Source of the DNA: Streptomyces katrae
GTDB lineage: Bacteria; Actinomycetota; Actinomycetes; Streptomycetales; Streptomycetaceae
Reading direction: 5' to 3'
Assembly (NCBI RefSeq): GCF_002028425.1
Contig: NZ_CP020042.1
Location: forward strand, 1,798,001 to 1,862,000
Length of the DNA: 64,000 nucleotides
Part shown: in pieces, positions 8,234-15,286 of the stretch
How the letters are laid out: every line of letters begins with the position of its first letter
Position numbering within the stretch: position 1 is the first letter of the stretch
The notes under the pieces: model-generated
What the model saw: only the letters and a program-made list of their open reading frames with translations
The model's database searches: none
Told to the model about the DNA's origin: nothing
Program-made: the position numbers and the translations under genes

Positions 8234-9307
8234 ATGACCCAGCCCACCCCCCGCACCGACACCGACGCGGCCGCCTCCGGAGGGTTCCTCGCCGAGATCA
8301 AGGACGCCGTGACCACCCGGGCCGCCGTGCTGGTCCTGGGGGTGCTGGCCCTCCAGCTCGCCTTCATCACCTCGTACATCGGGGCCTTCCACCACCCGCG
8401 GCCCCGCGAGATCCCCCTCGCGGTGGCCGCCCCCGCGCAGCCGCTCGCCGCCCGGACCGCGGAGCGGCTCGCCGCCCTGCCCGGCAAGCCGCTCGACCCG
8501 CGGGCGGTCGCGGACGAGGCGACGGCACTCGCCCGGATCCGGAACCGGGAGGCGGACGGCGCGCTGATCGTCGACCCGGCCCGCCCGGACGACCGGCTGC
8601 TGGTGGCGAGCGGCGCCGGGGCCTCCCTCTCCCAGGCCCTGGAGCAGGTCGTCGGCCTGGCCGAGAAGTCCCAGGGCCGCGAGCTGGCCGTCGTGGACGT
8701 GGCCCCCGCCGACCGGGGCGACAGCCGCGGCCTGAGCTCCTTCTACCTGGTGGTCGGCTGGTGCGTGGGCGGCTACCTGTGCGCCGCGATCCTCGCCATC
8801 AGCGCCGGCGCCCGGCCCGCGAACGTCCACCGCGCCGTCATCCGGCTCGGCGCGCTGCTGCTGTACGCGATCGCCGCCGGGCTGCTCGGCGCGGTCATCG
8901 CGGGCCCGGTGCTGGGCGCCCTGCCCGGCCCGGTCCCGGCCCTGTGGGGGCTCGGCACCCTGGTGGTCTTCGCGGTCGGCGCGCTCACCCTGGCCCTCCA
9001 GGGGCTGGCGGGGGTGGTCGGCATCGGCCTGGCGATCCTGCTGGTCGTGGTCTTCGGCAACCCCAGCGCGGGCGGCGCCTACCCGTACCCGCTGCTGCCG
9101 CCGTTCTGGCGGGCGATCGGCCCGGCCATGCCACCGGGCGCCGGCACGTACGCGGCGCGTTCCCTCGCCTACTTCCGGGGCAACGGCGCGGCCGGCCCGA
9201 TGCTGGTCCTGTCCGCCTGGGCGGTGGCCGGGGCCGCCGTCACCCTGGCCTGCGCGGTCGCCCGCCGCGGCCGGCCGGGGGCCGCGGTGGGCAGCGGCCC
9301 GTCCTAA
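8234..9307 (+). CDS. YhgE/Pip-like (ABC-2 type) membrane protein
   Basis: 357 aa. Start at ATG 8234 after a GGGG-containing leader. One N-terminal membrane helix (about 30-50) is followed by an extracytoplasmic domain of about 140 residues, then about five helices between 175 and 345 (SSFYLVVGWCVGGYL onward). This is the architecture of YhgE/Pip or DUF3533-type ABC-2 transporter-like permeases, often linked to export or phage adsorption. No ATPase is adjacent. Its stop codon TAA is part of the CTAA target duplication of the transposon that follows, so the insertion left the coding sequence intact. Confidence 0.72.
   Translation: MTQPTPRTDTDAAASGGFLAEIKDAVTTRAAVLVLGVLALQLAFITSYIGAFHHPRPREIPLAVAAPAQPLAARTAERLAALPGKPLDPRAVADEATALARIRNREADGALIVDPARPDDRLLVASGAGASLSQALEQVVGLAEKSQGRELAVVDVAPADRGDSRGLSSFYLVVGWCVGGYLCAAILAISAGARPANVHRAVIRLGALLLYAIAAGLLGAVIAGPVLGALPGPVPALWGLGTLVVFAVGALTLALQGLAGVVGIGLAILLVVVFGNPSAGGAYPYPLLPPFWRAIGPAMPPGAGTYAARSLAYFRGNGAAGPMLVLSAWAVAGAAVTLACAVARRGRPGAAVGSGPS
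9304..9307. repeat. Left outer target-site duplication CTAA
   Basis: CTAA immediately precedes the left end of the first IS copy and matches CTAA at 16685-16688 after the second copy. It includes the stop codon of the upstream membrane protein gene. Confidence 0.75.
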
Positions 9308-10705
9308 TACTCCAGCAGCGGATCGTGTCCTGAGCTGGTGGTTGTCGTTGTCAGTGCATGGTGGGGATGGTGGAGGCCCAGGGGTGGGCTGCGGAGTTGG
9401 AGTCGGTGTTCGCGCGGGTGGCGGGCCGGTTCGGGCGGGCGGATCTGCGGTGGCGGATGCGGGACTACCTGCGGGGGCTGCTGGTTCCGGTGGCGCGGAA
9501 GAACGGCTGGCAGCTGGCCGAGTACGCAGGTCACCGCACCCCGGACGGGTTCCAGAGACTGCTCAACTCCAGTGTTTGGGACGCGGACGCACTCCGTGAC
9601 GATGTCCGCGACTACGTCGCCGGCAAGCTCGGTCCTGGTGGTGTGCTGATCGTCGACGACACCAGGTTCGTCAAGAAGGGCAGCACCTCGGCGGGGGTGG
9701 GCCGGCAGTACACCGGGACGTCAGGGAAGATCGATAATTGCCAGATCGGGGTGTTCGCGGCCTACGCCACCAGCCGCGGACGGGCCCTGGTGGACCGGGA
9801 TTTGTACCTTCCCAAGGCATGGACCGGTGACCGGGAACGCTGCAGGGCGGCGAAGATCCCCGACGAGCGGCAGTTCGCGACCAAGGGCGAGCTCGCGAAG
9901 GCCATCGTGACGAGGTGTCTTGCCGCGGGCCTGCCGGCCCAGTGGTTGACTGCGGACGAGGCATACGGCCAGGAGTGGAAGTTCCGGCGCCTGCTCGAGG
10001 AGCTCGGGGTGGGTTATGTCGTCGCAGTGCCGAAGTCGCAGCAGGTCAAGAGCCTGGCCGGGTTCTGGCGGATCGACGAGCTGATCGCCCGGGCCCCGGA
10101 TGACGCCTGGCAGCGGCTCTCCTGCGGTGACGGGGCGAAAGGGCCTCGCGTCTATGACTGGGCGAGTGCACGCCTGCCGCCGATCGGCTTCTTCGACGGT
10201 GACGAGCCCACCCATCACCGCTGGGTGCTCGCCCGCCGCAGCCTCACCCAGACTGACGAGATCGCCTACTACTTCGCCTATGCGCCCGTGACCTGCACGG
10301 TTGCAGATCTTGCGAGGGTGGCCGGTGCCCGGTGGGCGATCGAGGAGTGCTTCCAGGCCGCGAAGAACGAGTGCGGCCTGGACGAGTACGAGGTCCGCCG
10401 CTATCCGGGCTGGTATCGGCACATCACCCTGGCCATGCTCGCCCACGCCTTCCTCGCCGGCCTCGCCGCGGACGAGGCGGCAAAGGGGGCCGCAGAAACG
10501 ACCCCACCTGCAGCATCGTCGCTCTCACCGTGGCAGAGATCCGACGGCTCCTGGAACATCTCCTGCCCCACCACCGAACAGGCCGACCTCGTCCACGAGA
10601 ACACGCACTGAACTGGTCCCACTGGCGCCGACGCCGCCAGGCCACCGCACAGCGCAGTCACTACCTGAGAAGAACCAGCTCAGGACACGATCCGCTGCTG
10701 GAGTA
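9308..10705 (+). mobile_element. IS701-type insertion sequence, copy 1
   Basis: 1,398 bp with perfect 32-bp terminal inverted repeats (9308-9339 and 10674-10705, ends TACTCCAGCAGC). It encodes one DDE transposase. Left flank CTAA, right flank CTAG (10706-10709). Both flanks fit the YTAR-type 4-bp targets I recall for the IS701 family. Confidence 0.88.
9358..10611 (+). CDS. IS701-family transposase (copy 1)
   Basis: 417 aa DDE transposase. The acidic triad is visible as VDDTRF (about residue 99), TADEAYG (about 198) and the RWAIEECFQ glutamate (about 325). From about residue 377 the zero-frame tail no longer looks like the family. The expected C-terminus (VAEIRRLLEHLL, then Trp/Arg-rich NWSHWRRRRQ) is instead in the -1 frame, open to 10709. 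The in-frame heptamer A-AAG-GGG at 10482-10488 is a canonical -1 slippery site and could join the two, giving a full-length enzyme. Alternatively the parent IS carries a fixed frameshift. The predicted protein is identical to that of copy 2. Confidence 0.88.
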   Translation: MVGMVEAQGWAAELESVFARVAGRFGRADLRWRMRDYLRGLLVPVARKNGWQLAEYAGHRTPDGFQRLLNSSVWDADALRDDVRDYVAGKLGPGGVLIVDDTRFVKKGSTSAGVGRQYTGTSGKIDNCQIGVFAAYATSRGRALVDRDLYLPKAWTGDRERCRAAKIPDERQFATKGELAKAIVTRCLAAGLPAQWLTADEAYGQEWKFRRLLEELGVGYVVAVPKSQQVKSLAGFWRIDELIARAPDDAWQRLSCGDGAKGPRVYDWASARLPPIGFFDGDEPTHHRWVLARRSLTQTDEIAYYFAYAPVTCTVADLARVAGARWAIEECFQAAKNECGLDEYEVRRYPGWYRHITLAMLAHAFLAGLAADEAAKGAAETTPPAASSLSPWQRSDGSWNISCPTTEQADLVHENTH

Positions 10706-10709
10706 CTAG

Positions 10710-11246
10710 CAGGTCAGCTAGCCCGACGCCCCCACGCGCACGGACGGTCCCAGGCCATGACCGCAGCGAAGAGATCAGGAAGCTGCCCTGGGCCGAGATC
10801 CCACTGGACCACCACACCCGCGACTGGGCTCACCACCGCGTTGAGATCTGCCGTCTCAAGGTCGCCGCGTTCCGCCACATTGACTACCCCGGCGCCCGGC
10901 AGGCGATCCAAGTCGCACGGTGGCTCCGCGACCCCTCCACCGGGAAGCAGACGATCGAGCGCGTCTACCTGATCACCAGCCTCGATGTCTTCGACGTCAC
11001 CCCGGCAGAGCTCGTCGCCGGGAGGGGCCACTGGGGCATCGAGAATCTCCTGCACCACGTACGTGACCGGACCTTCCGCGAGGACGTATCCAAGGTCCGC
11101 ACCGGGACCCTGCCCCGCACCATGGCCAGCCTGCACAACCTCGCCATCAGCCTCTTCGCCAGAACGGCGAGACCAACATCGCCGCCGCCGTCCGGCGCAC
11201 CAGCCGCGACTACCTCCGACCGCTGTCGGCTCTCGGCCTCACGTGA
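10710..11246 (+). pseudogene. ISAs1-family transposase, C-terminal remnant
   Basis: Translating from 10762 gives RSEEIRKLPWAEIPL and later HWGIENLLHHVRDRTFRED, the conserved C-terminal DDE segment of ISAs1 (H-repeat) transposases. The N-terminal part is missing. A frameshift near 11157 moves the last segment (NGETNIAAAVRRTSRDYLRP) to another frame before a TGA at 11244-11246. It is non-functional debris left between the IS copy and the peptide cassette. Confidence 0.75.
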
Positions 11247-11399
11247 TCAACCCGGACAAAGTCCGATCATGCAGTGACCCTGCCCACGAATGGCCCAATG
11301 CGCTGTTGCGGGGGTACCGCCTGCTGGACTTGAAAGCCCCGTTGCCGCTGGCACATGCCAGACGGTCAGCGGTGTCCCTGCACATAGAAGGGTGCCACC

Positions 11400-11603
11400 A
11401 TGTCCGAACAATCTGCCGGAAAGAGGCCGCAGAAAGAACAGAAGGCTGTCCTCGTACTGCCCAACCTGGGGCTCAGTGAGTCGGAAATCGAGACCCTGAA
11501 GGACAAGTTCCGCAACAACGTCATCGAATCGATGGGCGGACCCGACGCTCTGAAGAGCAAGGACGTCGTAATCGTGGTGGTGGTTGTAATCGTGGAGAAG
11601 TAA
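11400..11603 (+). CDS. Putative RiPP precursor peptide with poly-Val/Ile C-terminus
   Basis: 67 aa. ATG is preceded by GAAGG 8 nt upstream. Residues 1-50 are charged and helical-looking (LSESEIETLKDKFRNNV), as in a leader peptide. MGGPDALKSK then leads to the tail DVVIVVVVVIVEK, where residues 56-65 are exclusively Val or Ile. There is no Cys, Ser or Thr in the tail, which rules out lanthipeptide or thiazole chemistry. The gene is 86 bp upstream of a B12-type radical SAM enzyme with a PqqD-like domain and shares its strand and AT-richer composition. Inferred role: substrate whose valines or isoleucines are C-methylated or otherwise altered at unactivated carbons. I do not recognise a named family. 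Confidence 0.7.
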   Translation: MSEQSAGKRPQKEQKAVLVLPNLGLSESEIETLKDKFRNNVIESMGGPDALKSKDVVIVVVVVIVEK

Positions 11604-11689
11604 GTAGCAAGTGACCTCGTCGGCATGGCGCGGAGCCGTCGGCCCCGAACGCTGGTCGGCGAGGTCTCCGCCACCCGACTTGGAAGCGA

Positions 11690-13789
11690 GTGCTTCTCAT
11701 GAAAACCTGTCTGATCAGCCCGCCGACCGTGACCGACTTCGAAGACCCCTCCGTCGCAGAGAGCGAAGCTATTCGCCTGATCGCCGAACACGCGCCAATC
11801 GGCGTACTGACCCTGGCATCGATTCTCGACGGAAGGGGAGAAGAACCGGACGTCGTCGACCTCAATCGCTGGTACTACGAATACCTCCGCTCCGTTGAAC
11901 GGGATGAGCAGGGTCTCAGCTTCTGCGATTTCGCAGTGCATCGCCTTGAGTCGTTTTCCTCAGACGTGTTCGGCTTCAGCACCATCTGCAGCAGCTACCC
12001 GCTCACGCTGCGCATGGCGCAGCAGCTCAAGCAGCTCAAGCCGGACGCGATCATCATCCTCGGAGGGCCCCAGGCATCCGTGGTTGACGTTGCGACTCTC
12101 CGGGAGTTCGCATGCGTCGACTGCATCGTGCGGGGCGAAGCTGAGGTGACGCTGCCGAGCGTGCTCGATGCTCTGGAGGCCGGCAGCTCACTGCAGGCCA
12201 TCCCAGGTGTCACCTTCAGAGAGGGTGACGAGGTGATCCGGAACGAGAACGCGCCGGTGATCAGCGATCTCGACGCTGTGCCCACGCCGGCGTTCCACCT
12301 GTACCCCCACATCAAGGAATGTCGATACATTCCTTTGGAACTGGGACGCGGCTGCCCTTTTGCCTGTGAATTCTGCTCAACAAACGACTTCTTCAGGCGT
12401 CAATTCCGCCTCAAGTCGCCCGAGCGAGTGATCAACGAAATGAGAAAAATCAAGCAGGAATATAAAATCTCCACCTTCGATCTCGTGCATGACATGTTCA
12501 CCGTAGATCGCAAGCGAGTCGTTCAGTTCTGTGAAGCCCTGCTGGCATCCGGAGAGACATTCCACTGGAACTGCAGCGCGCGGACCGACTGCGTCGACGA
12601 CGAGCTCATCGCACTAATGGCAAAAGCTGGCTGCAAGGGGATCTTCTTCGGGATCGAAACAGGATCGGCGCGACTCCAGAAGATCGTCAAGAAGAGAATT
12701 GACCTATCCGAAGCCACCCGCCGCATCGAGTGCACAGACCGGCACGGTATCACCACCGCCGTCTCCCTGATCACTGGTTTCCCCGAGGAGACCATGGAAG
12801 ACCTGCGGGACACGGTCGCCTTCATGCTCGACGCTTTGCGTCTCGATCACGCGGCCCCACAGCTCCACCTGCTCGCCCCGCTGGCCGAAACACCCATCCA
12901 CTCTCGCTACCGCGATCAGCTGGTCCTCGACGACATCTACTCGGACATGTCTTATCAGGGGTGGCGGCAAAGCCATGCGGATCGGGAGATGATTGAGCAG
13001 CATCCCGACATCTTCCCGAATTTCTACGCCGTTCCCACGCCTTGGTTGGAACGACAGTACCTCAAAGAGCTCAGGGACTTCGTTCTCAACGGAATGCAGC
13101 GCTTCCGATGGGTACTGGTGGCGCTGCACCAGCAAACCGGCAATGTCTTGCCGGTATTCGACGCCTGGCGTGCGTGGCGCCGAGATCGCCATGCGCAGGA
13201 TCCGCAGCAGGATGCAGACCTCTCGACGTATTACGCCGCGCTCGAGTTCCGCTCCGACTTTCTCTGCTTCCTGGTCGAGTACTTTCTGCCTTCCCGTGAC
13301 GACGACCTCTTCGCCGTGGCGGCGATGGTCCAATTCGAGACGGCCTTCGGGGAGGTGGTTCCGGATGCCGACGATGAGCCACACAATTCGTTCCCCTCCA
13401 GAGTCCTGGAGCTCACCGAGGCGATGGACCTGGAGGCGGTCCCCCGTGTCTCCACCAGCGTGCGCCTAGCTGAGTTGGGAACCGACTACAACGGACTCAT
13501 TCTCTGTCTGAAGGAGAAAGGAGATCCCGCCGAGGTTCAACGAAGCTCATCGCTGATGGCGGAGCGGCGCGTTAACGACGACCGCACGGAGTTCATTCAG
13601 GTGAGTCACCTTTCCGCGCAGCTGTTGCAACTGTGCGACGGTGTGCGGACCGTGCGTGAGATCGGCGAAGCTTTCGGCAAGCTCGATCCGGAATTGGACG
13701 GCATTGCGCCTGACAAAGCCTGTGTTTTTGGACTTGAGCTCCTTCGCCAGCAGGGAGTCATCGTAGCCGCTCAACTCGTTGACGCCTGA
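11690..13789 (+). CDS. B12-binding radical SAM enzyme with C-terminal PqqD-like domain
   Basis: 699 aa. N-terminal cobalamin-binding Rossmann domain (about 1-190; FGFSTICSSYPLTLRMAQ, IILGGPQAS). The radical SAM domain has C-x3-C-x2-C in GRGCPFACEFCS (about residue 225), a GGPQAS-type loop and a middle FGIETGS segment. A helical region follows. The last ~90 residues (VSHLSAQLLQLCDGVRTVREI) resemble PqqD/RRE domains that bind leader peptides. This fits a class B radical SAM methyltransferase or a related enzyme acting on the adjacent peptide. Start is GTG 11690 or ATG 11699; the upstream GGAAG favours neither strongly. GC is low locally: 24 of 60 bases in 12421-12480, which points to transfer. 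It ends 19 bp inside the convergent protease gene. Confidence 0.85.
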   Translation: MLLMKTCLISPPTVTDFEDPSVAESEAIRLIAEHAPIGVLTLASILDGRGEEPDVVDLNRWYYEYLRSVERDEQGLSFCDFAVHRLESFSSDVFGFSTICSSYPLTLRMAQQLKQLKPDAIIILGGPQASVVDVATLREFACVDCIVRGEAEVTLPSVLDALEAGSSLQAIPGVTFREGDEVIRNENAPVISDLDAVPTPAFHLYPHIKECRYIPLELGRGCPFACEFCSTNDFFRRQFRLKSPERVINEMRKIKQEYKISTFDLVHDMFTVDRKRVVQFCEALLASGETFHWNCSARTDCVDDELIALMAKAGCKGIFFGIETGSARLQKIVKKRIDLSEATRRIECTDRHGITTAVSLITGFPEETMEDLRDTVAFMLDALRLDHAAPQLHLLAPLAETPIHSRYRDQLVLDDIYSDMSYQGWRQSHADREMIEQHPDIFPNFYAVPTPWLERQYLKELRDFVLNGMQRFRWVLVALHQQTGNVLPVFDAWRAWRRDRHAQDPQQDADLSTYYAALEFRSDFLCFLVEYFLPSRDDDLFAVAAMVQFETAFGEVVPDADDEPHNSFPSRVLELTEAMDLEAVPRVSTSVRLAELGTDYNGLILCLKEKGDPAEVQRSSSLMAERRVNDDRTEFIQVSHLSAQLLQLCDGVRTVREIGEAFGKLDPELDGIAPDKACVFGLELLRQQGVIVAAQLVDA

Positions 13790-14265
13790 TGGCAGGACGG
13801 CCCATCGCCGTCTCGTTCAAAGACAAGGCGCCCCTTCGGGTAATCGATCGTGAGGCGGCAGTCACGGAAGGCGTTGAAGCCCACGATGCCGTCGATCCGC
13901 GTTTTCGCGGCCTTCCGCACGCGCCTCAAGCTCATTACTGCCACCGCCAGATCGTTGACGTGGAAGGAATCGACCCGCAGCGATGCGACGGTGCCGATTG
14001 CGACGGGGACCTGCCCCGTCGCGGCAACTGCCGCGCCGCCGCCAGTCGAGAAACGGCGGCCCTGTCCCCCAAGGCGTTTGGCCACCCTAGGAGACACAAC
14101 CGTCATGGACGCTCCTGTGTCCAGCACGAAAGCAAACGGGCCCTCGTCATCGACCCACGCCTGCACAACCGGGAGAGGAGCCCCTTTTGCCAGCCGAAAT
14201 CGCACCGTGTGCCGCTCCACGCGGCCGGCTGCAGGCTCCGACTCCGTCAGACTGCGCTTCTCCAC
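13771..14265 (-). CDS. Retropepsin-like aspartic protease
   Basis: 164 aa from GTG 14265, where GGAGGA sits 9 nt upstream; ATG 14274 (167 aa) directly abuts the same site and is less likely. The catalytic motif FVLDTGASMTVVSP matches clan AA aspartic proteases (D-T-G-A). Later hydrophobic-G and end segments (DGIVGFNAF, LTIDYPKGRLVF) match the single-domain, dimeric bacterial retropepsin-like families (Asp_protease_2 type). No signal peptide or membrane helix is evident, so it should act in the cytoplasm. It converges on the radical SAM gene with a 19-bp overlap, which suggests a common history. Inferred job: removing the leader of the poly-Val peptide; this is unproven. Confidence 0.75.
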   Translation of the reverse strand: MEKRSLTESEPAAGRVERHTVRFRLAKGAPLPVVQAWVDDEGPFAFVLDTGASMTVVSPRVAKRLGGQGRRFSTGGGAAVAATGQVPVAIGTVASLRVDSFHVNDLAVAVMSLRRVRKAAKTRIDGIVGFNAFRDCRLTIDYPKGRLVFERDGDGPSCHQASTS

Positions 14266-14346
14266 CCGACTCATTCCTCCGTCGGTCGCCCCCGCGCCCG
14301 GGAACTGGTCGACGACGCAAGCGGGGGTCCGCTACGGCCAGCTTGC

Positions 14347-14470
14347 CTATCCCAGGCCCAGTGAGGCGAGTGCAGTGGTCCAGTCGGTGACGATGGCCTT
14401 TTTGCGCTTGAGCCAGGGTGATCTTGCCGCTGCAGACTGCGGTGTGCAGTTTGGTCTCCACTGGGTCTCC
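14347..14470 (-). pseudogene. 3' fragment of a conserved Streptomyces secreted hypothetical protein gene
   Basis: On the minus strand, ETKLHTAVCSGKITLAQAQK in one frame is followed, after a frameshift, by KKAIVTDWTTALASLGLG and a TAG at 14347-14349. This tail recalls a family of HNH-like secreted hypothetical proteins in Streptomyces. The upstream part is gone. It is debris. Confidence 0.4.
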
Positions 14471-14500
14471 GGCCAGGGGCCGTGCCGCGCACGGCGAGAC

Positions 14501-14571
14501 GCGCTACGAAGAAGCTCGCAATCCGCTACAAGGCGACCGTCCTCGTAGCAGCCATCAACGAACGGCTGTGA
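14501..14571 (+). pseudogene. IS5-like transposase C-terminal scrap
   Basis: The reading KKLAIRYKATVLVAAINERL ending at TGA 14569-14571 resembles the C-terminus of IS5-type transposases. It has a frameshift just before it and no upstream gene. It is short and assigned by pattern memory only. Confidence 0.35.
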
Positions 14572-14639
14572 CCACTCACACGGCTTGTTTCGGGATTCTC
14601 GATCCCGGCCTGACGGGAAGGCTCGGCGTGTTTCGGCCG

Positions 14640-15284
14640 CGGTCCGGCCGTCGGGCCGTTGATGTGCGATGGGAGTTGCGGCGGGCCGGCTGTGGTCTAG
14701 TGCCGCCGGCGGATGCGGGCCGGGGCTGGTGGTCCCGGGCGGTGGTGGGGGCCGCCGACCCTGAGGCGGTCCGCGCTGCGCTGCGGGGCCCGATGGGTGC
14801 TGGGGTGGCTGCGTACCGGCTGACGGAGGCCCTGGGGGAGCCGTTGCGGTGCCGCCCGAGGATGGCTGCTGCGGCGGTTGGCCACCTGGTGAAGGCCAGC
14901 CGCCTGGTTTACCTGGGCGGAGACGTCGATTGCCCCGATGTCCACCCGGACCAGGTCGCTGCCCTTGCCCGGCGCCGGGCCCTGCCGGTCCTTCTCGACT
15001 GGCACGTGCCCCACGGCCCGGATCAGGCCGCCCGCCGGCTCGGCGTGCGCCGCGTCGACTTCGATGGCTGCGTGCGGCTCGGGTTCGTCTCACCCGTGGG
15101 ATCGGTGGAGATCGACTACAAGCGTCAGGGCGGCGTGACGGTCGTCCCGCTGTTCTCGGCTGAGGACGTAGCCCTGCTTCCGGTCGTGCGGCCCTGGGTG
15201 GACTGGCGGGCGGTGTACGCCGCACCTGCCGGCACCCGGCACCCGGCACCCGGCACCCGGTCCCCGCTCGCCGCTCGCCGCCCT
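14640..15284 (+). pseudogene. Truncated hypothetical protein gene, 3' end cut by IS copy 2
   Basis: The plus frame gives a plausible protein segment (MGAGVAAYRLTEALGEPL, then DWHVPHGPDQAARRLGV and a VEIDYKRQGGVTVVPL stretch) with a helix-turn-helix flavour. It resembles Streptomyces mobile-element-associated hypothetical proteins. No credible start or ribosome binding site is seen. The frame runs straight into the IS at 15287 and ends at a chance stop inside it, so the gene is broken at both ends. Confidence 0.5.
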
Positions 15285-15286
15285 AG

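Noticed and set aside
11556..11603. Poly-Val tail as a simple membrane anchor
   Set aside because: Only ten hydrophobic residues capped by Asp and Glu-Lys, too short for a stable membrane helix.
13789..14364. Plus-strand frame over the retropepsin gene
   Set aside because: The minus-strand frame has the D-T-G-A motif and family-like ends; the plus frame has none.
14347..15249. 300-aa minus-strand frame in the transposon interior
   Set aside because: Pro/Arg/Gly-rich shadow; only its last few residues match a broken gene tail.
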